DNA of 64,000 bases, taken from assembly GCF_016598475.1 (NCBI RefSeq), contig NZ_JAEMUX010000033.1:1-64000 (forward strand). Reading direction: 5' to 3'. The notes under the pieces were generated by a model. The model did not search any database. It had not been told where the DNA came from and saw only the letters and a program-made list of their open reading frames with translations. The translations under genes were made by a program, and so were the position numbers. Numbering within the stretch: position 1 is the stretch's first letter; the number at the start of each line of letters is the position of its first letter. Source of the stretch: Streptomyces adelaidensis (GTDB taxonomy: Bacteria; Actinomycetota; Actinomycetes; Streptomycetales; Streptomycetaceae). Positions 1 through 7,958 of this stretch are shown here, in pieces.

Positions 1-2
1 TC

Positions 3-968
3 CTAGGGCAGCTCGGGCTTCTCGCTGGGAAACGGGCTTCCCGTGATCACCGCGGCGATCGTCGTCCCGCGCGGGAAGGCGCCTTCCGAGGCCAGGGTGA
101 CAAGTCCGTAGAGCAACTTGGCGACATAGAGACGCTCCACCGGGAGGGCGTGGCGGCTCTCGAAGTCGGCCGCGAAGGCGTCCAGTTCGGGGGTCGTGCG
201 GGCGTATCCGCCGAAGTGGAAGCGGTCGTCGAGGTGCCAGTCGCCGCGCGGGCCGCCGAAGGCCCGGTGCTGGAGCCGGCGTATCTCCTCTTCGAGGAAG
301 CCGCCCTTGAGGACGGGGACGCCGAGAGCACGCCGGCCGGGGGCCAGGCCGGCGGCCAGACCGGCGAGGGTGCCGCCGGTGCCGCAGGCGACGGCCACCA
401 CGTCGGCCCGGCCGCGCAGCTCCGCGCCGAGCTCCTCGCAGCCGCGTACGGCCAGGCTGTTACTGCCGCCCTCGGGGACGACGTACGCGTCCCCGGCGTC
501 GGCGGCGCGACGGACGGCGGCCAGGGTGGCCGGGTCGGTCTTGTGGCGATACGTCGATCTGTCGACGAAGTGCAGCCGCATGCCGTCCGCCGTGCAGCGG
601 GCCAGGGACGGATTGAGGGGGCGGTCGGCCAGCTCCTGGCCGCGGACCACGCCGATGGTGGGCAGCCCCAGGAGGCGGCCCGCGGCGGCGGTGGCGCGCA
701 GGTGGTTCGAGTACGCGCCGCCGAAGGTGAGCAGCGGGCGGCCGGCCGCCGCGCGCAGGTTGGGGGCGAGCTTGCGCCACTTGTTGCCGATGAGCTGCGG
801 ATGGATCAGGTCGTCGCGCTTGAGGAGCAGCCGGACGCCGTGGCGGGCGAAGCGGTCGTCGACGACCTCCTGAAGGGGGGACGGCAGCCGGGGGCGCAGC
901 GCGGTGGTGGCGTCGGGGGTGGGGTCAGGGGTGGAGGGCTGGCCGGTCACATGGCCATTGTCGGACAC
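3..968 (-). CDS. PLP-dependent ACC deaminase / D-cysteine desulfhydrase family enzyme
   Basis: A 321-residue fold-type II PLP enzyme of the ACC deaminase/D-cysteine desulfhydrase family, which deaminates small D-amino or cyclopropane amino acids in the cytoplasm. The sequence shows a RDDLIHPQLIGNKWRKL block near residue 50, where the Lys of GNKWRK is the expected Schiff-base lysine, then FGGAYSNH, PEGGSN and a glycine-rich phosphate loop (ACGTGGTLAG). The stop codon is the third base of the window, so the gene is complete. The first ~25 residues are Pro/Thr-rich and may not all be translated. The amidase gene lies 37 bp upstream on the same strand, so the two may be co-transcribed. Which substrate is used cannot be told from the sequence. 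Confidence 0.85.
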   Translation of the reverse strand: MSDNGHVTGQPSTPDPTPDATTALRPRLPSPLQEVVDDRFARHGVRLLLKRDDLIHPQLIGNKWRKLAPNLRAAAGRPLLTFGGAYSNHLRATAAAGRLLGLPTIGVVRGQELADRPLNPSLARCTADGMRLHFVDRSTYRHKTDPATLAAVRRAADAGDAYVVPEGGSNSLAVRGCEELGAELRGRADVVAVACGTGGTLAGLAAGLAPGRRALGVPVLKGGFLEEEIRRLQHRAFGGPRGDWHLDDRFHFGGYARTTPELDAFAADFESRHALPVERLYVAKLLYGLVTLASEGAFPRGTTIAAVITGSPFPSEKPELP

Positions 969-1005
969 ATGACCGGTCGGCGTCCGGTGGCCTACGGCCG
1001 GGCCC

Positions 1006-1596
1006 TCACCGCAGGCGGGCCCGTATTCGGTCTCTCATGTGGGCCATCGTGAAGCCTCGGGGGTCGATCTTGCCGGGCTGCCATTCGAGGTGGCCGATGA
1101 CGGACCGCTGGGTCCAGCCGTGGTGGCGGCAGACGGCGGCGGAGACCCGTTCGACGGCGTCGAGCTGGGGCGCGGGCCAGGGGTCCTCGCCGTCGCCGAG
1201 GTTCTCGCACTCGAAGCCGTAGAAGTGGCGGTTGCCGTCGGTGTTGGCCTCGTTGTCCCGCGGGAGGGCCGTCTCGGCGATCACGGCCCGCAGGACGTCG
1301 TCGTCACCGAGGCCGGCGTGGTTGGCGCGGCCGTAGCCGACGAGATGGACACGGCCGTCCTTGGTGATGACGCCGTGGCACAAGGGGCCGGGCAGGCCCG
1401 CGTAGCCGTCGCGGCAGATGCGGACGGTGCGGGCGCTGCCGGAGGTGACGGTGTGGTGGATCATCACGCCGTGGACGGGTCCCCAGGGGCCCTTGTGGTT
1501 GCGGTTGTGATGCTCCCAGTCGCCGACCTCCACGACTGTGACGCCCTCGTTCCTGAGGACGGTGAGAAATCTGCCCGCGGACATGGGTGGGGCCAT
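1006..1596 (-). CDS. N-acetylmuramoyl-L-alanine amidase (Amidase_2/PGRP fold)
   Basis: A 196-residue amidase_2/peptidoglycan-recognition domain protein, expected to cleave the MurNAc-L-alanine bond of peptidoglycan. Zinc-ligand candidates are visible: the first His pair in GVMIHHTVT (residues ~44-52) and a C-terminal His in SVIGHLEWQPGKIDPRG (residues ~165-181), a typical family ending. There is no signal peptide, so it is a cytoplasmic, holin-released or non-classically exported enzyme; small amidases like this are also found in phages and tailocins, but no phage genes are nearby. It precedes the PLP enzyme gene on the same strand. Confidence 0.85.
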   Translation of the reverse strand: MAPPMSAGRFLTVLRNEGVTVVEVGDWEHHNRNHKGPWGPVHGVMIHHTVTSGSARTVRICRDGYAGLPGPLCHGVITKDGRVHLVGYGRANHAGLGDDDVLRAVIAETALPRDNEANTDGNRHFYGFECENLGDGEDPWPAPQLDAVERVSAAVCRHHGWTQRSVIGHLEWQPGKIDPRGFTMAHMRDRIRARLR

Positions 1597-1884
1597 GGCC
1601 GCCTCCTTCGCGCGTGCGGTGCGACGGCCGCCGGTCGTGGCCGCCTCGTACGCACGCTTGTACCCCCGACTTCCGATGGGAGCCAGGGGTACGTGGGACG
1701 TGCGAGTCGATCCGGTCAGATTCGGTCAGGAGTACGGGTGGTCGACAAAGTCCCCTGATATGCCCAGGGTTCGTAAGATCCATTCCCGCTCTTTCGGGTA
1801 ATAGCACCGGCACGCTCCGTGGTGCGAGGCTTGATCGCGAGATCGGTGACCGCGATATCAGTGCATACCCGGAGGGGAATCCGT

Positions 1885-3291
1885 ATGTCGGTAGGCGAAG
1901 AGGTTCGCTCGCAGCAGGACAAGCCGCAGCAGAGTCTCGGCACGGCCGCTGCCCGGAACCTGGCCACCACCACGAAGTCCGCGCCCCAGATGCAGGAGAT
2001 CAGCTCGCGCTGGCTGCTGCGCAACCTGCCCTGGGTGAATGTGCAGGGCGGCACGTACCGGGTGAACCGGCGGCTCACCTACGCGGTCGGCGACGGCCGC
2101 GTCACTTTTGTGAAGACCGGCGACCGGGTCGCCGTGATCCCCGCGGAGCTGGGCGAACTGCCGGCCCTGCGGACCTACGAGGACATCGAGGTGCTGGGCG
2201 AGCTGGCCCAGCGGTGCGAGCAGCGGGAGTTCGCACCCGGCGATGTGCTGGGCGAGTTCGGCAGCCGGGCCGAGGAGGTGTTCCTGCTCGCGCACGGCAA
2301 GGTCGAGAAGATCGGCACCGGACCTTATGGAGACGACGCGGTCCTCGGAGTTCTGGCCGACGGGGCCTACTTCGGCGACCAGGCGCTGCTGGACGACGAC
2401 GCGATCTGGGAGTACACGGCCCGCGCGGTCACCGCGTGCACGGTGCTCGTCCTGCCACGTCGGGCCGTCGAACAGCTCGCGGAGCGCGCCGAGACCCTGA
2501 GCGCGCACCTTCAGGAGCAGCGTGCCATCCCGTCGCAGCGCACCAACACCTACGGCGAGAAGGAGATCGACCTCGCCGCCGGCCACAGCGGTGAGCCGGA
2601 CATCCCGCACACCTTCGTCGACTACGAGGCGGCGCCGCGCGAGTACGAACTGAGCGTCGCCCAGACCGTCCTGCGCATCCACACGCGCGTGGCCGACCTC
2701 TACAACCAGCCGATGAACCAGACCGAGCAGCAGGTCCGGCTCACCGTCGAGGCGTTGAAGGAACGCCAGGAGCACGAGCTCATCAACAACCGCGAGTTCG
2801 GCCTCCTCCACAACTGCGAGTACGACCAGCGGCTCCAGCCGCACGACGGCGTGCCCAGCCCGGACGACCTGGACGAACTGCTCACCCGCCGCCGGGGCAC
2901 CAAGCTGCTGCTCGCCCACCCGCGCGCGATCTCCGCGTTCGGCCGCGAACTCAACAAGCGCGGACTGGTCCCGGAGACCATCGACATCGCCGGCAACCGC
3001 ATCCCGACCTGGCGCGGGGTGCCGATCTACCCGTGCAACAAGATCCCGGTGACCGAGGCCAGGACCACCTCGATCATCGCCATGCGTACCGGCGAGGACG
3101 ACCAGGGCGTCATCGGGCTGCGGGCCGCGAACATCCCGGACGAGATCGAGCCCAGCCTGTCCGTCCGCTACATGGGCATCAACGAACAGGCGATCATCAA
3201 GTACCTCGTGACGGCCTACTACTCGGCCGCGGTCCTGGTCCCCGACGCGCTCGGCGTTCTGGAGAACGTCGAGATCGGCCGCTGGCGGTGA
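1885..3291 (+). CDS. family 2B encapsulin nanocompartment shell protein (cNMP-binding domain plus HK97-fold)
   Basis: A 468-residue encapsulin shell protein of family 2B, which self-assembles into an icosahedral protein compartment. Residues ~36-90 ([20 protein letters not shown] onward) are the N-terminal arm and first HK97 segment. Residues ~95-208 are a cyclic-nucleotide-binding domain ([30 protein letters not shown]). Residues ~240-468 are the rest of the HK97 coat fold, including the hallmark [23 protein letters not shown] and [26 protein letters not shown] blocks. The ATG at 1885 is chosen because GGAGGGG lies 7 bases upstream; the frame stays open earlier without a site. The prenyl-synthase gene follows directly and is the likely cargo. 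Cyclic-nucleotide control of the shell is a family hypothesis, not shown here. Confidence 0.93.
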   Translation: MSVGEEVRSQQDKPQQSLGTAAARNLATTTKSAPQMQEISSRWLLRNLPWVNVQGGTYRVNRRLTYAVGDGRVTFVKTGDRVAVIPAELGELPALRTYEDIEVLGELAQRCEQREFAPGDVLGEFGSRAEEVFLLAHGKVEKIGTGPYGDDAVLGVLADGAYFGDQALLDDDAIWEYTARAVTACTVLVLPRRAVEQLAERAETLSAHLQEQRAIPSQRTNTYGEKEIDLAAGHSGEPDIPHTFVDYEAAPREYELSVAQTVLRIHTRVADLYNQPMNQTEQQVRLTVEALKERQEHELINNREFGLLHNCEYDQRLQPHDGVPSPDDLDELLTRRRGTKLLLAHPRAISAFGRELNKRGLVPETIDIAGNRIPTWRGVPIYPCNKIPVTEARTTSIIAMRTGEDDQGVIGLRAANIPDEIEPSLSVRYMGINEQAIIKYLVTAYYSAAVLVPDALGVLENVEIGRWR

Positions 3292-3332
3292 CCTTGGCCG
3301 ACCGGACGCCGTGTCCCCGCCCGTCAGGGCGG

Positions 3333-4595
3333 GTGCACCCAGGGAGCACACCGGAAAGGCGGAGCCCCATCACGATTCCCTCGGACCCGACGGGTGGTGC
3401 GGAGCCGGCGGGAGGCGGGGAACCGACCGGAGCCGTGGCTCCGGCGCGGGTGGTGGCTCCGGGCGCGGTGACTCCCGCCGGCGAGCGGGGACCGGGCGGC
3501 GGGCCGGGTGCGCCGGGGCGGCTCGACGGGCCGGGCACACGCGGGTCGTCGGACGGGCCGGGCACACCGGGTTCGTTGGACGGGCAGGAGGCTGCGGTCA
3601 TCCTGGAGCAGGCGCGGATCTCCGTCGATCCCGAACTGCGCCGTGCCATCGAGTCGTTGCCCGGCTCGATGCGCCGGGTCGCGCGCTACCACTTCGGCTG
3701 GGAGCACGCGGACGGCACCCCGGCCACGGGCAACGCGGGCAAGGCGATACGCCCCGCGCTGGTCCTGGCCGCGGTCGCCGCGCTCGGCGGCCGTGAGTCC
3801 GTCGCCGTACGGGCCGCCGCCGCGGTGGAGCTGATCCACAACTTCACGCTGCTGCACGACGACGTGATGGACCGGGACGCCACCCGCAGACACCGGGCCA
3901 CCGCGTGGACCGTGTTCGGCATCCCCGACGCGATCCTCGCAGGGGACGCGTTACAGGCCCTGGCGCAGCAGTTGCTCGCCGAGGACCCGCATCCGGCGTC
4001 GGCCGCGGCTTCCGCGCGGCTCGCTTCCTGTGTCGTCGAGCTGTGCGCCGGACAGCACACGGACACGGAGATGGAGGGGCGCGGTCCGCAGGAGGTCACT
4101 CTCGACGAGGTGCTGGCGATGGCCGAGGCGAAGACGGGCGCGTTGCTCGGCTGCGCCTGTGCGCTGGGCGCGTTGTACGCGGGCGCCGACGAGGAGGACG
4201 TCGAGGCCCTGGACGCGTTCGGTCGGGAGGCCGGGCTGGCCTTCCAGCTCATCGACGACGTCATCGGCATCTGGGGGGACCCGAGCCGCACGGGCAAGCC
4301 GGCCGGGGCGGACCTCATGGTCCGCAAGAAGTCCCTCCCGGTGGTCGCCGCGCTGGCTTCCGGCACCCCGGAGGCGGCCGAACTGGCCGAGCTGTACGGA
4401 CTGCCGTACGAGGAGGGGGATCTGGAGCGCACGGCGTTGGTGGTGGAGCGGGCGGGCGGTCGCGACTGGGCACAGATCCAGGCCGCCGATCGCATGGCCC
4501 GGGCCATGCACGAACTGTCCCGCGCGGTACCGGATCCGGCGGCGGCCGGAGGGCTTCTCGCGCTGGCCGAGTTCGTGACGCGACGAAGTAGTTGA
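3333..4595 (+). CDS. family 2 encapsulin cargo-type polyprenyl diphosphate synthase
   Basis: An isoprenyl diphosphate synthase with an N-terminal extension of ~90 residues rich in Gly, Pro and Ala, typical of disordered cargo-loading segments in family 2 encapsulin systems. In the catalytic part the first Asp-rich motif is LLHDDVMD (near residue 176) and the second is LIDDVIGIWGD (near residue 308), with Gly where the last Asp of DDxxD often sits. Phe five residues before the first DDxxD suggests a C15-C20 rather than long-chain product. The start is uncertain: there is no in-frame ATG. GTG 3333 is given here, but GGAAAGGCGGAG (3353-3364) sits just before in-frame ATC 3369 and ATT 3375, and GTG 3435 is also possible. 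A TTA codon at 3951-3953 suggests bldA dependence. Confidence 0.88.
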   Translation: MHPGSTPERRSPITIPSDPTGGAEPAGGGEPTGAVAPARVVAPGAVTPAGERGPGGGPGAPGRLDGPGTRGSSDGPGTPGSLDGQEAAVILEQARISVDPELRRAIESLPGSMRRVARYHFGWEHADGTPATGNAGKAIRPALVLAAVAALGGRESVAVRAAAAVELIHNFTLLHDDVMDRDATRRHRATAWTVFGIPDAILAGDALQALAQQLLAEDPHPASAAASARLASCVVELCAGQHTDTEMEGRGPQEVTLDEVLAMAEAKTGALLGCACALGALYAGADEEDVEALDAFGREAGLAFQLIDDVIGIWGDPSRTGKPAGADLMVRKKSLPVVAALASGTPEAAELAELYGLPYEEGDLERTALVVERAGGRDWAQIQAADRMARAMHELSRAVPDPAAAGGLLALAEFVTRRSS

Positions 4596-4707
4596 GGAGA
4601 CGCGGTAGCTGAGGCGGCACTGTGCGTCGCGGGTTCCGGTGAAGCCCCGGAGGTACCGGTGCCGTGCGACCTGACACCGCACGGTCCCGGAGCCTTCGGC
4701 CAGGGGC

Positions 4708-4740
4708 GGGTCCCGCACATCCCCACGGTGTGCGGGGCCC
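4708..4740 (+). terminator. hairpin after the encapsulin-cargo gene
   Basis: A 12-bp stem (GGGTCCCGCACA with TGTGCGGGGCCC, one G-T wobble) with a 9-base loop. It lies 112 bp past the prenyl-synthase stop and 24 bp before the next start. There is no U-tract, as is usual in Streptomyces; it could terminate transcription or sit in the leader of the next gene. Confidence 0.5.
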
Positions 4741-4764
4741 GTCGGGACGAGAAAAGAGACCGGT

Positions 4765-5364
4765 TTGCGTAAGCTCACATACTTGGTCGCCTGTTCGATC
4801 GACGGCTTCATCGGGGACTCGGACGGCGACGCGTCGTTCATGTACCCCTTCGTGGTGGGGGATTTCGCCGAGTACCTCAACACGGAGCATCCGGACACCA
4901 ATCCCACCCATGTGCGTCGGCTAGTCGGCACCGACGGCCTGGAGAACAAGGATTACGACACGGTCGTGCAGGGCCGCGCCAGCTACGACGTGGCGCTGAA
5001 GGAGGGCATCACCAGCCCCTACGCCCGTCTGCGCGAGTACGTCGCCTCGCGCACGCTCACGGAGTCGCCCGACCCGAACGTCGAGATCATCTCGGACGAT
5101 CTGGTCGGCAAGATCCGCGAGCTCAAGGCGGAGGACGGCCGACTCGGTATCTACCTGTGCGGCATCTACCTGTGCGGCGGCTCGGCCGTCGCGGGCGCGC
5201 TGGTCGACGAGATCGACGAGCTGATCATCAAGACGTATCCGATCGTGTTGGGCACCGGCATGCCGATGTTCGGCTCCGGCTTCGCCCTCTCCGAGTTCAC
5301 GCTCGACGGGGTGCGGACCTTCGACAACGGGGTTCTGGTGCGGACGTACGGCAGGAAGCGCTGA
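4765..5364 (+). CDS. RibD C-terminal/dihydrofolate-reductase-fold protein
   Basis: A 199-residue member of the DHFR-like RibD C-terminal family, pyridine-nucleotide-dependent reductases of mostly unknown substrate. The N-terminus KLTYLVACSIDGFIGDSDGD and the C-terminal KTYPIVLGTGMPMF block are typical. The start is a TTG with AAAAGAG upstream. A 15-bp in-frame tandem duplication (5146-5160 and 5161-5175, one mismatch) gives LGIYLCGIYLCGGS where relatives have a single IYLCGG strand-loop. It follows the encapsulin pair on the same strand after a hairpin, so it is probably a separate unit. Confidence 0.85.
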   Translation: MRKLTYLVACSIDGFIGDSDGDASFMYPFVVGDFAEYLNTEHPDTNPTHVRRLVGTDGLENKDYDTVVQGRASYDVALKEGITSPYARLREYVASRTLTESPDPNVEIISDDLVGKIRELKAEDGRLGIYLCGIYLCGGSAVAGALVDEIDELIIKTYPIVLGTGMPMFGSGFALSEFTLDGVRTFDNGVLVRTYGRKR

Positions 5365-5481
5365 CGGTCGGCGGCGGTGGGGGAGGGGCTGACGGCTGGT
5401 CGGTGGCCGGCCGTCGGTCGACGGGTTGATGTCGGTGTACAGCGGCAAGCGCCCCGGGGGTGTCGGCAATATCCTGGAAAC

Positions 5482-5739
5482 ATGGGCATCGACGAGGAGG
5501 TCTGCCCGGTCTGCGGACAGCCGGTGACCACGGTCGTACGGCGGCACAAGACGCTGGGCGCGTGGGTACCCGTGTGGGGTCCGGGCCCGTGCAGGAACGT
5601 GAAGTGTGAGGCGTATGTCGACGCGGCTGTCGAGGCCGAGGAGAGCGCCGAGGAGAAGCCGCGGGCTGTGGCTCGGCGGACGCATGGCACGCATGGCACA
5701 CACGGGGGGCATGGCCAGCATGGGGTGGATGAGCCGTGA
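5482..5739 (+). CDS. small zinc-ribbon-like protein
   Basis: An 85-residue protein starting at ATG 5482. It has CPVCG at residues 7-11 and a second Cys pair further on (PCRNVKC), so a treble-clef or ribbon zinc site is plausible. The tail is a low-complexity run of HGT/HGG units (four HG pairs) that could bind metal. The ribosome site is weak. I recognise no specific function; it looks like a conserved streptomycete small protein. Confidence 0.65.
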   Translation: MGIDEEVCPVCGQPVTTVVRRHKTLGAWVPVWGPGPCRNVKCEAYVDAAVEAEESAEEKPRAVARRTHGTHGTHGGHGQHGVDEP

Positions 5740-5740
5740 C

Positions 5741-5820
5741 GAGTGAGCCGTGGGCTTCGATGGGCTCAGGGAAACAAGTCGAGTGAGCCGTGGGCTTCGA
5801 TGGGCTCAGGGAAACAAGTC
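5741..5820. repeat. perfect 40-bp tandem duplication
   Basis: Two identical head-to-tail 40-bp copies (5741-5780 and 5781-5820), beginning just after the zinc-ribbon stop codon. They are in the leader region of the YCII gene, about 100 bp before its start. They look like a recent slippage or unequal-crossover duplication. Confidence 0.95.
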
Positions 5821-5917
5821 GCTCGGGTGTGTCGAGGAGCGCGGGCGGCTCCGGCGTCTTCCGCGAGAGCCGCCCACCGCGGGTGGTTCGAACCGAGGAA
5901 GGCGAAGGAGTGGGCTC

Positions 5918-6331
5918 ATGAAGTACCTGGTGATGGTCCTCGGCACACAGGCGGACTACGAGGGCATGCGAGGCAAGGCCTCCGAGGGGTCACCGGCCTG
6001 GACGCGGGAGCAGGTGCGGGCCATGCACGCCCACATGAGCGCGATCAACGACGACCTCGCCGAGAGCGGGGAGATGGTCGACGGGCAGGGGCTGGCCGAG
6101 CCGGCGCGGGCTCGGTTCGTCACGGCCGGCGCCGGCGGCGAGCCCGTGGTCACGGACGGGCTGTACTCGGAGACCAAGGAGTCGCTTGCCGGCTACTGGC
6201 TGCTGGACTGCGCGAGCCTGGACCGTGTCACGGAGATCGCGGTCCGTGTCGCTCAGTGCCCTGGCCCCGCGGGGCTTACGGAGTATCCGGTGGTGATTCG
6301 GCCGGTGCTGGATGGGGCGGGGGACATCTGA
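5918..6331 (+). CDS. YCII/DGPF-domain family protein
   Basis: A 137-residue YCII-related (DGPF) domain protein. These are small ferredoxin-like-fold proteins, often found next to ECF sigma factors and of unknown reaction. The sequence begins MKYLVMVLGTQADYEG and ends in VIRPVLDGAGDI, with the strand YWLLDCASLDRVTEIA typical of the family. ATG 5918 is chosen because GAAGGAG lies 7 bases upstream, although the frame is open earlier. No sigma factor gene is adjacent. Confidence 0.82.
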   Translation: MKYLVMVLGTQADYEGMRGKASEGSPAWTREQVRAMHAHMSAINDDLAESGEMVDGQGLAEPARARFVTAGAGGEPVVTDGLYSETKESLAGYWLLDCASLDRVTEIAVRVAQCPGPAGLTEYPVVIRPVLDGAGDI

Positions 6332-6974
6332 GCAGGTGAGTGGGTGAGGGTCTTTTCTCGCCCCCGCCGCCCCTACCCGTCCCATCCCCAGGGGCTGCCG
6401 CCCCTGCGACCCTGCCTGCGCGCCCGTTGCGCACGCCCTCACGGGGCTCCGCCCCGGACCCCGCCAGGGGCGCTGCGCCCCCTGGACCCCCGCTGGGTTC
6501 TGCGGACCTGCGGCTTCTGGGTCCTGCCAGGCTCCCCCGACCCGCCAGGGGCGCTGCGCCCCCTGGACCCCCGCTGGGTTCTGCGGACCTGCGGCTTTCT
6601 GGGCGCCGCCGCCAGGCTCCCCGGATTCCAGCAGGGGTGATCCTCCCGGCCCCCGTTCCGCAGGGGTGATGCGCCCCCGGCCCCCGCGAGATTCCTGGGC
6701 TTCCGCCAGGTGTACTGCGAATCCCGGACCCTGCTGGGTTTCGGGCTGGGTGAGGGCTGGTGCCCTCGCTGGACCCCGCTGGTTGCTTCCGGTTCGGTCA
6801 AAGGCTGGGGCACGTTCGCTGGGCTTCCGCCCAGGTTTTCGGGCGTCGCCAGAGTGGTGTGCTCGTGAGCCCCGCTTTATTTCTCGGGTGCCGTCAAGGC
6901 CGCTGTGCCCCGTGGCGCCGCTGGATTCCTTGGGCCCCGTCAGGGGCGCAGCGCTCCGCCGGGTTCGTGATCCT
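6332..6974. repeat. 643-bp non-coding region of Streptomyces-type GC repeats with a perfect 57-bp direct repeat
   Basis: No credible gene is seen. A perfect 57-bp direct repeat occupies 6460-6516 and 6541-6597, and the 24-bp spacer is also partly repeated after the second copy, so the period is ~81 bp. Positions 6359-6389 (31 bp) recur exactly at 61586-61616, and GGGGCTCCGCCCCGGACCCC at 6443-6462 recurs at 61617-61636. The rest (6630-6960) is a decayed version of the same C/G-rich phrases. Such extragenic phrases are common between Streptomyces genes. Confidence 0.8.
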
Positions 6975-7763
6975 TCAGTTCGGTGTCGGCAATCCGCCTG
7001 TTTCCGGGGCTCGGGCCGTCAGGCAGTACGTGCCGCCTGTCGGGTCGCGCATCACGGTCCAGTGGGGGTGGCGGGTCACTGGCGTGGCGCCGAGGTGTTC
7101 GTGGTGGGCCTGGGTGGTGTCGATGTCGGTGCAGGCCAGGTCGAGGTGGGCGGAGGCGGGGCCGGGGGTCTCCAGGCGTTGGAGGAGGATGCGGGTGGTG
7201 AGGCCGGTCGGGGGGCGTAGTACGTGGAACTCCGGGCGGGAGCCCGGGTAGGAGTCCCAGCCGGACAGGGCGGTCCAGAAGGCGACCTCGCTGTCGAAGT
7301 CGGCCGGTGGCACGTCCAGGCAGACCTGGTCCAGGCGGGTGCCGTCGACCACCGGGGGCCGCGCCGACTCGCCGTGCCAGGGCACCGCGCAGAAGAGCTG
7401 CCCGGCTGGTGAGCGGAGCACCGCCCAGCCCTTGTTCGGGGCGACGACCTCGGCGCCGAGCCGGACGGCACTGTTGACGAGCGCGGGTACGTCCTCCACG
7501 GCGAGACCCAGGTGGGCGCCGCCGTCGCCGGACGTGATGGCCTGCGCCTTCACACACGCGTCGCCCACCTCGGGCAGCAGGGTCACGAACTCGCCCCGCT
7601 CACCCCGCGGTGCGGACAGCCTGGTCGCCGTGACCGCCGTCCAGAAAGCACAGGCCCGCTCGAATCCGGCCATCGGCCGGTCGACGAAGGCATACGTCCA
7701 CCGGATCGCCCCGCCCACTCCGCCCACTCTGCCTACACCGTCCAATCCGTCTACTCCGCCCAC
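6975..7763 (-). CDS. two-domain VOC (glyoxalase/bleomycin-resistance) family protein
   Basis: A 262-residue protein with two vicinal-oxygen-chelate modules. The first covers residues ~18-130 (IRWTYAFVDRP to FCAVPWHG) and the second ~140-250 (LDQVCLDVPPADF to WTVMRDPTGGTYCL). VOC proteins are metal-dependent lyases, dioxygenases or drug-binding proteins; the substrate cannot be told. The first ~18 residues are Gly/Val repeats and may be upstream of the true start. A foldback element separates it from the next VOC gene on the same strand. Confidence 0.85.
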   Translation of the reverse strand: MGGVDGLDGVGRVGGVGGAIRWTYAFVDRPMAGFERACAFWTAVTATRLSAPRGERGEFVTLLPEVGDACVKAQAITSGDGGAHLGLAVEDVPALVNSAVRLGAEVVAPNKGWAVLRSPAGQLFCAVPWHGESARPPVVDGTRLDQVCLDVPPADFDSEVAFWTALSGWDSYPGSRPEFHVLRPPTGLTTRILLQRLETPGPASAHLDLACTDIDTTQAHHEHLGATPVTRHPHWTVMRDPTGGTYCLTARAPETGGLPTPN

Positions 7764-7811
7764 ACCGTTGTCTCTTCTCGTTTCGAGTCGCGCCTGGCCC
7801 CGGCCGCCCTA

Positions 7812-7947
7812 GGCGGTGTCGTCAATTCCCGTCTGCCTCACGACGCCGTGCACGCTCCCCCATTCTCGGCTTCGCTCCAACGGGAGGGGCCGCCATGACG
7901 CCGCGAGGCCGGCCTCCGGGCGACGGCGGGAATTCGATGACACGGCC
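7812..7947. mobile_element. MITE-like foldback element (imperfect ~136-bp palindrome)
   Basis: The ends are imperfect inverted repeats: GGCGGTGTCGTCAATTCCCG at the left matches the reverse complement of GGCGGGAATTCGATGACACG near 7925-7944 with a few differences. The pairing continues inward (GCCTC..CG.CG against CG..GCGAGGC, then CTCCC...GGGAG) to a central CTCGGCTTCGCT segment. It has no coding capacity. It sits between the two VOC genes, 12 bp from the stop of the downstream one. Short palindromic phrases like the centre are familiar from Streptomyces intergenic DNA. Confidence 0.65.
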
Positions 7948-7958
7948 CAGGCCTACCC

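Noticed and set aside
1006-1596. Prophage or tailocin remnant around the amidase
   Set aside because: No holin, tail, portal or integrase genes lie nearby; the family 2B shell protein has an HK97 fold but is an encapsulin, not a capsid of a resident phage.
5886-5895. GGTTCGAACC resembling a tRNA T-arm
   Set aside because: No acceptor stem, D-arm or anticodon arm could be drawn around it. No tRNA or rRNA gene was found anywhere in the window.
5950-6350. Minus-strand ORFs opposite the YCII gene
   Set aside because: Shadow frames; the plus-strand YCII product matches its family and has a good ribosome site.
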